Source: Cryoendolithus antarcticus
Taxonomy: Eukaryota > Ascomycota > Dothideomycetes > Cladosporiales > Cladosporiaceae
DNA length: 64,000 nt
Reading direction: 5' to 3'
NCBI GenBank assembly: GCA_002077065.1
Contig: NAJO01000006.1
Span: forward strand, 124,001 to 188,000
Below the pieces are notes generated by a model. The model was not told the origin of the DNA and searched no databases. It was given only the letters and a program-made list of their open reading frames with translations. A program made the position numbers and the translations under genes. Below, one piece after another: positions 43,871-56,179 of the stretch. Position 1 is the stretch's first letter. Each line of letters opens with the position of its first letter.

Positions 43871-46420
43871 ATGGCGACTGAAGCTGTAGAGCCGGGACCA
43901 CGGCCTTCGACTAGTCGGGTAAGGAGGCGTACTACGGAGACAGAACGTCTTCGCGCTGTCAAATATGAGGATACAGAGACCGGACGACCGCCTGTTCCTG
44001 TGCTGTCTGTAGGACAGCATACAGCTCCTGGCCGGACTAGCGCATTAGGTGAACCAAGTCGCCCTACGACAGCGCCGAGTGCGAAGACGGCTTTCGCAAA
44101 TGCGCAGAGGAGGAGACAGCTGAGCAATGAGTTGAAGAGGGACTCCGGGATTGCCGCGTCTACTAAATCGACTACGACCGAAACTCCCGCGTCGCCTGGC
44201 TTGAAGTCATCTACAGTGCCGACCATACTCGTCAACAACGAGACTATCTCCCAGCTACCTACTCCTGCGACACCTACAAAGCGACCCCGCTCTCCATTCG
44301 CTCGGCGCAAAAGCTCGGAGCAAAGTCAAGTGCGGAAAGTGAAGTCCTACGACGCACCTGCACTGCAGAGGATTCGGAGTTTCAGAGGGATTCAGACGGA
44401 GATTCCTAGTGGGGATTTCGGGTTTGGGGAGGGTGGAGAGGAGGACGGAATGGGACTGGATTTTACGAAGAGGGGGAGCTTGATGTTTGGGGGAAAGAGG
44501 GTGAATGGGGATGTGGAGGGAGAGAGCAGAGTAGAAGAGGCGATGGGAGGGGGGAGGGAGGAAGTGAGGGGGGCAGAGCCGGTGAGGAGAGAAGAGGCGG
44601 TGCCTGAAATGAGGGTTGAGGAGCCGCTCGTGGCAGTCGAGTTGGAGGGGCAAGAGCGACCTAGAAGTGAGGCTCCTGCTGTACAATCGCCGGACCATTC
44701 GCCTGTAAAGTCTAGCAGCGGTCAAGACGAGAACGTGGTGCAAAATGGTGGTCTGGTCACGGGACGACGGAAACCGAGCATACATATGCTGCAAGCAGCA
44801 ATACACGGAGGTCGAATGTTGTCAGCCGAAGAGATCTCCTTTTCGATGCGCGTGCGGAGCATGTACGAGCATGGCGACGAGAACGCTGCGACCTGGTACG
44901 CACCGACGAACGATGTGACGATCGGTAGCGCTTCACCTGCGCACAGCACACCAGTGCTAGGCGCTGATAGCAGCGATACGACAGCTGCCGGCTCACCTGT
45001 TTCGAATGGACCGACGTCGACTAGATCAGAGAGCATACGAGCGAGCTACCAGAAGACGCCACATGAGCTTGCGGGAGGCATCGAGGATTGGGAGGATGTC
45101 GAGCACTCGAGTGTCGACCGATTCGGCTTCATAGTCCCTAAAGCACTCGGCTCTCGGGGTTCAGGTCAAGGCCAGTCCTTCGACGGCATCCATCGCGTCG
45201 CCACTGGACTTCGCCTAGCAGCCGACAAGCCTCGCCGAGAGCGTAGCATGCTTCGCAGAGGTCCATCGATGGCACGTTCCTCCCGCTCAGCGCCCGCGCC
45301 TAAAGATCCCGCCAATTCAATCCATACCTTCCACTCCAACAGATCAGGCAGTGTCCGACGCTCCAGCTTCCGGTCTCGCGGGATCCGCGTCGCAGACGAA
45401 GCAGGAAATATGCTCATGCCGCCTCCAGGCCTCTCAGCCATCAGCGAGCAACGCGACGAGACGACCGACACAGCTGCCTCCCGCCGCGAAGCCGCACGAA
45501 ACACAAAATGGCAAGCCATGGCTCGACCTCGCCCGCAAGCCGACACCATACCAGGCGGAGGCATGCTCTTCGACTTCGACACCTCTTCCCCCAAACTCAT
45601 CTCCAGAACCTGGAAAGGCATACCAGACCGTTGGCGAGCGACAGCCTGGCACAGCTTCCTCTCAACCTCCGCACGTAAACGCGGACCTCACGACTCAGAT
45701 GCCAGCCTGATAGCTCAGTTCCGTGACCTCCAGACTTTAAACTGCGCCGATGACGTGCAAATCGACTGCGACGTCCCGCGAACGATAAGCATGCACATCA
45801 TGTTCCGCCGCCGCTATCGAGGCGGCCAACGCCTGCTCTTCCGCGTGCTGCACGCCATAGCGCTGTACAGCCCGGAGACAGGGTATGTGCAAGGCATGGC
45901 TTCCTTAGCCGCGACACTCCTCTGCTACTTTGACGAAGAGCGCGCGTTCGTTATGCTCGTGCGGTTATGGCAACTAAGGGGGCTAGAGCAGTTGTTTCAG
46001 CCTGGGCTCTCGGGTCTGATGTCCGCTTTGAAGGAGTTTGAGACCGAATGGCTGCGTGGCGGGGACGTGGCCACCCGCCTTAATGAACTCGGGATCGACT
46101 CCACCGCCTATGGCACACGCTGGTACCTGACCTTGTTCAATATGTCCGTTCCCTTCCCCGCGCAGCTTAGGATCTGGGATGTATTCATGTTACTCGGCGA
46201 CGCTAGCCCACCAAGCAAAGGAAGCGACTACGGCGGCGCGGATCTGGATGTGTTGCATGCGACAAGCGCGGCACTGATCGATGCTACAAGGGAGATTATT
46301 CTAGACAGCGATTTCGAGGGTGGGATGAAGACGTTGACTAGTTTTGTGCCGGTGAAGGATGAGGATCTGTTGATGAGGGTTGCGAGGGCGGAGTGGAAGA
46401 TGAGGAAACGGAGGGGTTAG
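43871..46420 (+). CDS. TBC-domain Rab GTPase-activating protein
   Basis: A single exon encodes about 849 residues. The first 570 are disordered and rich in Ser, Thr, Arg and Pro. The TBC domain begins at ISRTWKGIPDRWRATAWHSF and includes the arginine finger in QIDCDVPRTISMHI and the glutamine finger in ETGYVQGMASLAATLLCYF. GTRWYLTLFNMSVPFPAQLR and IWDVFMLLG follow, as in other TBC proteins. Such proteins speed GTP hydrolysis by Rab GTPases and so end membrane-traffic steps. Both fingers are intact, so it should be active; the target Rab is unknown. The ATG at 43871 follows a purine (A at -3). Confidence 0.92.
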   Translation: MATEAVEPGPRPSTSRVRRRTTETERLRAVKYEDTETGRPPVPVLSVGQHTAPGRTSALGEPSRPTTAPSAKTAFANAQRRRQLSNELKRDSGIAASTKSTTTETPASPGLKSSTVPTILVNNETISQLPTPATPTKRPRSPFARRKSSEQSQVRKVKSYDAPALQRIRSFRGIQTEIPSGDFGFGEGGEEDGMGLDFTKRGSLMFGGKRVNGDVEGESRVEEAMGGGREEVRGAEPVRREEAVPEMRVEEPLVAVELEGQERPRSEAPAVQSPDHSPVKSSSGQDENVVQNGGLVTGRRKPSIHMLQAAIHGGRMLSAEEISFSMRVRSMYEHGDENAATWYAPTNDVTIGSASPAHSTPVLGADSSDTTAAGSPVSNGPTSTRSESIRASYQKTPHELAGGIEDWEDVEHSSVDRFGFIVPKALGSRGSGQGQSFDGIHRVATGLRLAADKPRRERSMLRRGPSMARSSRSAPAPKDPANSIHTFHSNRSGSVRRSSFRSRGIRVADEAGNMLMPPPGLSAISEQRDETTDTAASRREAARNTKWQAMARPRPQADTIPGGGMLFDFDTSSPKLISRTWKGIPDRWRATAWHSFLSTSARKRGPHDSDASLIAQFRDLQTLNCADDVQIDCDVPRTISMHIMFRRRYRGGQRLLFRVLHAIALYSPETGYVQGMASLAATLLCYFDEERAFVMLVRLWQLRGLEQLFQPGLSGLMSALKEFETEWLRGGDVATRLNELGIDSTAYGTRWYLTLFNMSVPFPAQLRIWDVFMLLGDASPPSKGSDYGGADLDVLHATSAALIDATREIILDSDFEGGMKTLTSFVPVKDEDLLMRVARAEWKMRKRRG

Positions 46421-46901
46421 GGGATTGGGATTCAGGGGATTTCGTTTTTGATTGCGGGAGGGAGTGACGGCTGTTTTGATAGACGGAAGGGCTGCTGGGT
46501 AGGATACACTGGGCTTGGTTGCATACATCGAAAGATACCCGTGGAGTGGATGGAGTTCTGGGGAGGTCCCTACAATGCGGAATCCCTTTCATACGATGGA
46601 ATCCAAGCAACCGCAACGCATTGTGTATCTCTCCAAGCTTCCAGCTGAACACCGCTTGCCTCTGCTTTCTCCGCATCTGGAGGCAAGACGAGATTGGCAC
46701 GTATTCTCCGGGCACCACATTGCAAGCCCACGGGGGGTACACATTCTAGGAGAGGCGGAGGTATCGTGCTCGTGAGAAGAGACAAAAAATCGTGGCAGGA
46801 TCTGCTGTGCCGATTGCTATTAATACACCTCTGCTTACAGGTCCGGTCCTTCTACCCTGCTGTCTACGCAGTATCGGAATACCACGTGCTGGCTTCGCAT
46901 C
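46421..46901. other. Intergenic region between convergent genes (481 nt)
   Basis: 3' regions of the TBC and AAA genes. Short ORFs here are not convincing. Confidence 0.4.
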
Positions 46902-49900
46902 TCACTTCTGAGCTTGCTGAGGCTGCTGCTGTGGCTGCTGCTGCGGCTGTTGTGCACCAGCAGAAGACTGTGCATCTGCCGCTTGCGTGGTAAAGTTGCC
47001 ATACATGGGAGTATTAGCGAAGCCCGTGGGATCTGATGAAGCGATCGGAACTTGCGGTATGTGTGCGGAGGCTTGCGGAGCACCATTGAACATCTGAGGC
47101 TGCAACGCAGGCTGTGGTCCTGTTTGCTGTTGTGGAGTGTAGAACGTCTGGATCGGCTGTGTGTAGTTTGATGAGGGCTGCTGTTGTGGGGCTGACTGAG
47201 CCTGATAATGTGCTGGCTGGACGGGCACGTACTGCACTGGCTGAGCTGGAGGCTGACTTCCAAATTGTGCTTGAGGTGTGTTAACGTACGACATTCCATT
47301 GACGTTCGCGAACATTTGCTGTTGCGGAGCAGGCTGTGCACTGCTGTTGGTGTAGTAGTTCATCGTTGCAGGTGCTGCCTGTGTCGGGAACATTGTGGTC
47401 GTGGATGGCGGAGGAAATTGGGCAATGTGAGGCTGTACTGATGCTCGCCGTGCCGCTGCATCGTAACCATCATCTCTGGCGCCATGCTCTTTAGCAATAT
47501 CAGCGTCAGTCCGCCCGCTGTTCGTCCTCCACATGTAATCGTTGAACTCCGTAGAGACATCTGCCACCGTCTTGAAATGGCGCGACTCCACCTTGACGGG
47601 GTCGGCTGGCGAGGTGCCACTGCAAGCGAGCGCGATGGCGCTTTGGAAGGCATTCCGGATCTGACGACCATTCCAGGCCATTCCATCGAACGAGCGGATC
47701 TGCTGGTTGAACAGCCCGGCCGCAAAATTGATGAGGTCCCCGACATTGCACTGTACGTTCACAGATTCCTCTTGCGCCCGGCGGATATGTAAATGCCAGA
47801 TCTTTTGGGTCACCTCCCATGATAGAGGCGCAAAGTACAAGCTGATCGAGATACGACTCTTGAATGCTTCATCAAAAACACCGACACGATTGGTCGTCAA
47901 GAACCTGTAAGGTAGGAGTCAGTACCAAAGTCGATTGCTCTGTCCCCCATGGATCAAGCCTTACAGTATCCCCTCATAGTATTCAAGCACTCGCAGGAAA
48001 ACGCTCACGAGTGCATTTCGCTCGATATCTTGGTTCGTGCGCTGGGCCAAGAATATGTCAGCTTCATCGAGAAGCAGAACACAATCCCAAGCTTGTGCTA
48101 GTCGAAACGCCTTCTCTAAGGAGGTCTCCACTGTCTTCGCATCAAGCCCCAGATCGCCGCACGTGATGGGCAGGAGGGGCTTTCGCGTCGACGCTGCGAC
48201 GCACTCTGCCGTCGCGGTCTTTCCGACCCCAGGAACGCCGTGGAGAAGTAGGATCACGCCTTTTCCCTTGTCCCGGACCAGATCGAAACTGGAGTGTCTC
48301 GACTTGTCCTTTGCAAAGTGGCTTTGAACCAGCGATTGCACGATGCTTTTGTGACCACGAGGTATCTCAAGGTCTTTCCACGCATCCTCTTGCACCTCGA
48401 TCTCACTCAAATATGGGCTATTGTCATCGTTCCTACCGAGTCGAAGGCAAACTGTGAACATGGTCAGTACGCCATAGACTCCACGTGGGTCTTCAACTCA
48501 CCCCAAAGTCTCGAACGGAGCACATAGGCAATGACTCTCCCCGGGAGCAGACATAGGTCGTCGCCTGAGGGCAGAGATTCGCCCTTATTCCAACTCAGCC
48601 ACTTCCTCCGCTCTGCAGCGAGGAACTCGTCAGTTGTCCGTTTGTCCCATAGATTATCCCTCTCCATTTGTTCTTCGTCGTCTAGCAGCTCTTCCGGTAA
48701 TGTCTTGTGTAAACCCATCTCGCTACGTTCCGGACCCCAGTCAGAAAATGTCTCGATGCCTCGCTGTATGTCAATGATAACTTCGCCTACGATGCGCTCG
48801 GAGTACACTCTCGTAGACCTGCCGTAGTAGCCCTCAGTCTTGCGATACAAAGCGCCGCCAGTTGGCTTTGATGCTACTGTAGGGCCCTGGTAGTAGCGAT
48901 ACTGTGAATCGGTGTAGCCAAGGAATTCGAGACCTCGTTCCCGTACCTCCGCGACATCGATCAAACCCAGGTCCTCTGCCACTGTGATCGGCAACACCGG
49001 CAATACCGTCAATGAAGACAAGTTGTCGAAGACATCGATGAAGAAGCTGTCGAAAACCTGCACGAAGTTCTCACCATCGTAGTCTAGAGCGTAGCAGTCG
49101 ATGACGAACGGACTATAGCTTGGATCATATCTGACCCTGCGGCGATAGTCGTCTGTGTAGTCAACCTCGGTGAAATAGGGACGTCCACCATTTGCTTGAA
49201 TGACTCGCCATATCTTCTGCGGCACCCTTGAATCCTTAAGATACACGAGATCTCCGCACCGAAATAGATGCCACAGATCACCGAAGCTGACGACTCGAGG
49301 CGAACCTCGGAGGTATTCGTGAACAGGCTTGATTGCATTGTCCATGAACTCTACTAGGCAGCCAAGTTCCTTGACAGCCACTTCGAGTTGCTGATGGGTG
49401 AGACTGGACCAGTCTAACGCACCAGTCGATGTCAGATCAGCAACGCAAGGATCTGCCGGCGATGAGGACGGCTTAGGTGCACCCTCCTCATCATGTCCGG
49501 TAGGAGCAAATGCTGGTCCCTCTGCCGCTTGTTCTGAAGGTTTCGTACGACGGAGGTCTGCCAGATCCTTCTGTTTGTCGGCCCACAGCTCTCGAATTTG
49601 CTTGTCTCGGATTGTCAATCCTTTGAATGGACGAGAGATGATCAGAGGTTTGCCTGAATCCTCCATGGATGAAACATCACCACAAACGCCTAGGAGTATC
49701 GACTTCAGAGTATTGGAATTGATCCGGATGCGCGGTGGTAATGGTGAGATGGACGACAAATGCTCGCGGCCCTCACGCTGATTAGTTGCGCCATGTTCCG
49801 AAAGAAGGGATCCGGTGGTGCCGAGGCGGTAGTCTTTGACTGAGTTCACCAGACGATACTGACCAGTAGACCAGGGCCGCGGTTCCTCACGAAGTATGTC

Positions 49901-50407
49901 GATAGTTGCGATTTTTCCCGCGTCCACGCCGTCTTTTCGACTGTCCTCCCATGCCTTCCAGGTCTGGGACCTAAGTGCTTGTACAGCGATGCTAACGTTC
50001 TGATCTGCTTCGACACTGCCATGTGAAGTATCGGAATGCGTGTCAGTGTCCCGATCATCCGTAGTTGGTCCTCCGTGGACAAAACTGGTCATGATTGCGT
50101 CCCAGGCATTGAGTTGTCTGACCAAGAACTCGATGTCATAAGCAGCATCATCATACCGAGCGTTCGCAATCAGATTCTTCACAATCACCCGACTGCGTTC
50201 TCTACTGTCCTTTCTGCCTTGTAACAATGACAGAAGGTCAAGTTTGTCTCCACTAGTGTCTGCGACATTCGAATCCTGGGCTGGGAGGGCTTGTGCTGGC
50301 ATATCTTCGGTCACGGAGCATGCACTTTGCCGCCTCGAGGGCGAACGTTCACCATTCGTGTTCGGCGGTGGAATGATCCTCGCTTCGGCATCGCAAGATT
50401 CTGACAT
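46902..50407 (-). CDS. Large AAA+ ATPase with N-terminal DUF7025-like region and Q-rich tail
   Basis: Three exons (50407-48502, 48451-47965, 47904-46902) with introns of 50 and 60 nt give about 1131 residues. The N-terminal half carries the conserved fungal region that precedes AAA domains (LGCLVEFMDNAIKPVHEYLR, YALDYDGENFVQVFDSFF, ITVAEDLGLIDVAEVRERGL). The AAA domain has Walker A VPGVGKTATAE, Walker B VLLLDEADIFL and FLTTNRVGVFDEAFKSRI with the sensor and arginine-finger region. The last 200 residues are Gln/Ala/Pro-rich and prion-like. This architecture is common in Pezizomycotina, often in many copies, but no member's function is well established to my knowledge. The start MSESC was chosen as the first true ATG in frame. 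Confidence 0.85.
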
Positions 50408-51243
50408 CTGGACCTGGCTACGGTCGTCGACGAGGAAAGGAACGCTAGAAGCCAACGACCTCCGATGTTGGGCGCTAGGAAATTCGCTATTGCTGTTACT
50501 TTGCTGTGAGTGATGAATCTTGCCGCAGTACCATATGAATGTGTAGCGTGACAATTGCGCAGGTCGGTAGCAGCCCGTGATTTAGTACACAGCCTTGTCA
50601 GGTTATGTACACTCTTGTCGTGTCTGCCATGCTAGGCTTGGTCCGAGCGAGGCGCCTTGACGGGACTTGGGGCTGAACTTGCCCCGTGGCGCCTGGCCTT
50701 GACACCACTGAACATGTGCGGTACATCCAGTGCGCCGATCGTGTTTGCACCGAAGAACACAACACAGAGCAAGCCCAGAAGCGGCGGTGTGCCCTAAGGT
50801 GGCCGGAGCGAGGCTGGACTAATGCGATAATATTGGGTGCCTCGCGCAGCTGCGCGAATGCTCGTGGCTGATTGGGCGAAGCGAGAGAGGGCTTGCATGT
50901 CGTGGGGCACTTCATGCATGTTGCGGCATTGTTATCAGGCGCGAACGTGACGAGGCTGAGCCGCTAAGCTAACATTAGCACGAGGCTGAAGCACTGTTCA
51001 TTTGCGCTTGATGGGTGGTCTCGCGCACCGAAAAGGGTGTGTGCGCGTCCAAAGGGAATTGTGCTTGATTACAAGCAAAGCCGCTTCGCTCTACCATCAA
51101 TATTGGAGTCGACCACCGGGTGTAGCCATGAAGAGAACCGGGGGATTCTCAAGATTTATTCTGAAGCCTCGTTTTTCGTCCCGGAACCGTACCGCAACGC
51201 TTAATCCAAGGTAACCAGCGACCTCAGACTACGAGTTGTCAAC
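50408..51243. promoter_or_regulatory. Divergent intergenic region (836 nt)
   Basis: It separates the start codons of the AAA+ ATPase and the DUF7708-like gene. No ORF of note; it presumably holds both promoters. Confidence 0.4.
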
Positions 51244-53222
51244 ATGTCGTCCACTACGGTAGGTTCGTTTGTTGCGAACAGAGCAGCCAGCATCGTTCGC
51301 CGGGACTCAAAGTCAGACACTGCTTGGACCAGCGCAGTAGACAGCCTCAATGCTCCAAACCCCTCGCAAGCGTGAGTACTTGTCCCGTATTCCTGTACCA
51401 AGATGAGAGCAATTTCATCAAGGCTACACGAGAGGAAGTCATATTGACAACTAGTGTATAGCATCGTGCAGCGCACCAGCGCGTTCAAGCTATTCTTGAC
51501 CAAATTCGCCACCCAGACGACAAAGCCTGGCGTCAATGGATATCACCTTCAACCCGGCTGCAGTATCACTGATGTGCAACGCGAGGCGAACGACGCGCTT
51601 GCTGCATACGAAGAGCGTGGCAACAGCCTTCGAAAGCATTTCCTCCATACAGCAGCACGCGACTTCAGCAGGAATGCGTCTGCCATCGAGATTCTGCTGA
51701 AGTTCCTTCCCGACGGCGACTATTCGTCCGTAATCTGCGGTGCTCTCGCACTCGTCTTCAATGTAAGATGTTGTAAGCCGAACTTGTACATGCTGCCGCT
51801 CACTAGGTCTAGGCTGCGAAGAGGATCCAGGATATCCGCGAGAAGATACTCGATTGCCTCAGCGCCCTCACTCGAACCGTAGAGGGTACCCAGAAGATGC
51901 ATGATCTCTACTACGGTGATCGCGAGCTATGGCAGGCAGCCGAAGACCTTTACATCGCTTTACTGGATGCAGTCGAGTCCATGATAGCTTGGCTTGACGA
52001 GAAGGCCTGGCGAAGAGTAATGGGTGCCATGTTCAAGCAAGCCAACTACGCTAGGCCACTTGAAGAGAAGATCAAGCTTGCAGTTGAGACGAAGGCGAAG
52101 GCATTCCATGAACACCTTGAATATTGTCAGCATCGTCGCATACAAAAGATTGATATTGGTGTGGATCGCATCATTCGTGATGTAGCAGACGCGAAGCAAG
52201 ACATAGCTCGCTCGCAAGCCGATCTCAAACAGGCGTTTGCAGAGCTCTGCAACGCCAATTTCCAGCAACTTCAGTGGAGCCTTGCGAACTGGAGCATCCT
52301 GCAGTCACAGTCTCTGCAAAACTTCATGCAGCAACAACAGGCGCAGAACAAGCCCACCCCTGCGAGAGGCCCAATGATCAGCGTCGAAGAGCTTTTAGGC
52401 TGCCTGCGGGTCGCTGATGGCAATTCGGCTACAGACCTCGATCACGCTGTACGATATGGCCAGTCCATATCGCCAGGCCAACAGGCGCGCGCAGCATTGC
52501 TCTTGCAGAATGCACATTTTCAGACATGGTTCAGATCTGCAGAGTCCGCAATCCTGGTCGTCCAGGGAAGATGCCGCTCAGATGTCCGCGCCACACAATC
52601 TCCTTTGACATACTTCACCGGCCTCTTTGCTACCATGCTGGACAGATCGCAGACGGCGGTTCCGTTGACGTACATCGGTGGGAAGCACTCCACACCGGGC
52701 GATCCAATGGAAGGTGCAGAAGGCATGATGCGTATGCTGGTTTCTCAACTACTGCTTCGCTTCGGCGATGCCATCGAATTGCCGGACATGAACTATTTAT
52801 TCATCGAAGCGACGAAAGCTGGGGACATCAGGTACCTCTGTGAGCTGTTCCGCTCCATCATAATTGCAATTGTACAATCTGCATCGACCCCTGTTGCAAT
52901 AGTGTGTCTACTGGACGGGCTCTCGCTGCTGGAGACCGGAGGGCGGAGATCGAGCTTCGAATCTGCTGTGCGTTGTCTGCAGCGCATTGTCAATGAGGCT
53001 TCTGCGTTTTCAGGCATGCTAATCCTAAAAATCGTGCTGCTATATCCACACGTGAGCCAGTATGCATGGGAGTGGTTCCCTAGAAGCGCCATTCTGACAC
53101 TAGGCGACGAGGCTGGCGGAGACGGACATGGGTACAATTCAGCTAGGCTAGCCGCCATCTCTGAGAGCGCAATGCAGGGTGCCCTCACCCCACGAGCGCA
53201 CACGCCAGTACCATACCAATGA
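51244..53222 (+). CDS. Fungal DUF7708-like protein with a degenerate NTPase-like C-terminus
   Basis: Three exons (51244-51371, 51462-51762, 51813-53222) with introns of 90 and 50 nt give about 612 residues. The N-terminal 250 residues are helical and contain EILLKFLPDGDYSSVICGAL and AAKRIQDIREKILDCL, which match the DUF7708-type region found at the front of fungal NLR-like and ankyrin proteins. A heptad-like stretch (IIRDVADAKQDIARSQADL) follows. The C-terminal half resembles an NTPase fold, with SAILVVQGRC where a P-loop would be expected, SPLTYFTGLFATML and VAIVCLLDGLSLLE in the Walker-B position. A canonical GxxxxGK[ST] is absent, so nucleotide binding is doubtful. Repeats are absent too. 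The role is unknown; a link to fungal self/non-self recognition is only an inference from the domain. Confidence 0.68.
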
Positions 53223-56179
53223 GGCACTTCCATCAAACCGTGGAGGGCGTCTTCGGCAGAGCAGAGCCTGCTCGGTCTGCTGCTTCACTCGTCTCAAGAG
53301 GCAGCGTGTTCGCCATAATAGGTCTGATCGAACCACGACAGCCGATAGTCTCAGTCTGTGAGTTGCGCCATCGCTTGATGCACACTCTGCGCGCAAGCTC
53401 CGAATTTGCCGGCCTCGACCAGGTCATTACCTCTCCCCATATAGAAGTCTCGAGGCTATGTTCGCCTCGACTCTGCGACGTACGTAGATCGGGGCCGCCA
53501 ACATTGTGAGAAGTTGGCCCTGTTTGCGATAATAAGAGCAATACTGCGGTCATCTTAGCTTCTCAGCGACAGAACATGCCACAAGTCATCAGTCTACTGG
53601 ACTAGAGCTTGAGAAGACCACGCTGGCAAAGCCCCACGACTTCCGAGCTTGGAAAGACTGGCAGTTGTATGATTCTGGAGTGGAACGAGGTCCGAGGCGT
53701 CAATGTGGCATCAACGTAGCATCGTAGAAGTAGGTGCACGATAAATCCCTCTACCAGGAAATGCGGTGCCGGTGCTTTGTGTGTGTGAATAACCCTTGAA
53801 GGCTTCAAATCGTAGATTGGAAAGTCATGTATCAATATCAGTGTGCCGCACGCTGATCACGATGGCCATCGATCCAGACCTAGGAGTTTGTTTGTTGGAG
53901 TGCCCTTCAGTCGCGCAAGCAGCGAAGATGATCGTCGTGTCTAGTGCGCTCGACTTTCACAGACCTGGCTGGCCTTTGAACCAGTCGCGTGCAGGGAGGG
54001 GGAGCTGACGTGCGCACAGTACAGATGAGTGACAATCGCGAAGTGATGTCCAGGTCCGCGGGTCGCGCTAGACTGCCGCATGTCTCACCTGCTCTGCCGT
54101 AATGTCTTAGATGCATCCAGACCCATCGAAAGCAACGGAGGCGGATGCCGGAGGCGCAGAAAAATGCAAGTGATCATGCTCTCGATAAAACGAGACGTGA
54201 TAAGCAGAAGATCTTGCCCTGAGAAGACTCGCTAGATAGGCGAGGCGATGGATGGAATGTGACGGTGTTGCTTTCGGGGCTTGCAGGAGGAGTGTCGATC
54301 TTTGCCCTCAAGCGCACGCGAGCGCACATGGCCGTCGCGTGGAGGCGACCGGGTCACCCGATGCCCAGTGTGGTCAGGATTGACAATTTCGTCTCGAATC
54401 GTGATTTGTCGTCTTGACCTTGATTCTTGTGAGTCGATGTCGTGTCGGTGGTCTATGTAGAACGTAGACTGGGTATCAAATTGCGCCTCATACATATTTG
54501 CTTCGAGTTTAGGGCAGCTAAGCGCGTCATTCGGCAGCTCCCGAAACTCTCTGCTCGATTCTATCATCGCCGGCTGTTTCAGGTCGTTGGACAGCAGCCA
54601 CAACATAGCTTGATTGCCTGCAAATTGGTTGGTGGCACCGATGGCGGCTGTCCTGGCTTCGAACTCGACAGCAGCGTTGAAAGTCTGTTATTTCTCGGCG
54701 AGCTTGACCATCAAGCGAGAACTTGGAAAGATCTTCATCAGCCCTCGTGGCTGCGCAGGGTGTGACGCGTGGCGAACACGCTCGCATGTCGACCCGAAAG
54801 AGATCGACATCGGACTTCTGCATGCAGCCCTCCTCCACCGGACTTCGTCTCGGACTGCTGCTCTCGATGACAAGCCTGTCGTAGATCGACGCATACAGTG
54901 CACCTGATGATCGCACTCTCGGCTTTGGTAGGGTGCTTGTCCCTTGCCAGCTCGGTTAGCCCGGGTCGTTTCATCGATGTCGCGGGGTTACACGAGCAGC
55001 CACTACATTGCACATTGTGGCGAAGCACTTTCAACAAGTCCGCTCCGGATCAACGACTTGACAATCGGTCGACAAGAGGTAATGTCGCCCTGATGTCGCA
55101 ACCTGCTCTCATGCCTTGCACACAAAGCTGTACGCACTACACATCAGCTATTGCAATCATGAAACATCAAAGCACAGAGATGGCGCATGCACCTGCAAGC
55201 CGCATTGCGGCTAACAAATCTGAGGCGCTTCGATAGTCGGCTCACAGCCGCCCTGCATGATGCGCTATACACATGTGTCGACGGGCTTGCCCAGTCGAGA
55301 AAGGTCCATCGCGCCACAGCTGTTCGCAAATTGCGGTCAGTGCTCTTCATCTCTGCTCTGGGTAGCTTGATAACAAGCATGTCACGCCATGTGGACGGAA
55401 TGGTGTTTGCGATCTGTTTGCGCCCGTCTGGATTCCGCCTGCTTGTACTCCCTCTCTCGCTCAAGTCGAATCTCAGCTTACGGAACGGCCGAACGCGCCA
55501 AGCGGTGAATGCGCCCGATCGAACCTAAAGCAACAACATATCTTCCTGTCAGCACGACTCACGCAGCGGAACCAGCTGGCGAGCTGGGAAGTAAGAGGCC
55601 AGACCTCTCGTCAAAGTCGGGTCATTGGACGTCGCGGACTCGGTTCATTTCCCCAAGCTGCAATCCGCATCAAGCAGCCCTGCTTGTGCGTGCCGAATCA
55701 CAGGCCACCGTTTGCCGTTGTAACGTTGATCGACAGCCTTGCCGGCACAGCTTGTCCCACAAGCAGCTAACGGTGCTGACTACTGCTGCACCTTGGATGA
55801 TCGTTACGCGTGGTCTTGCCTGCGTGGATGATCTGCACATATTCCCTTTAAGTACGTTACAGCCGTTCATTCCTCACTACTCCGAAATGGGTCCGTGTTC
55901 GATACTGCACTGTGCCCTTGACGACACACTACTTGCACCGCATGTCAATGCGATCTACCCTCGCTGTCCCTCGATACACTACTTCTTACCTTACATTGCC
56001 AACCCCGGCTCTCCCCAACTATGTTGCTTACCATCCCACAGCCTACTAGGACAGACTTCGGTATCCGGCATACCCATGACTTCCAATCACAACTTGCTGA
56101 GGTCAAGTTTCGCACGACTTCGATATCCAGGATCGATTCTCCGGTAACATCGCTGCGGGCCAGCACTACCGAGACCAAC
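53223..56179. other. Long gene-poor region (about 3 kb)
   Basis: Many overlapping short ORFs run on both strands but none shows a domain, codon pattern or splice structure that I trust. The final 350 nt (55.85-56.18 kb) are pyrimidine-rich and probably the leader of the next gene. No transposon ends or RNA gene were recognised. Confidence 0.45.

Noticed and set aside
53223..56179. Several 60-210 codon ORFs on both strands
   Set aside because: They overlap one another, lack domains and show no consistent exon structure.
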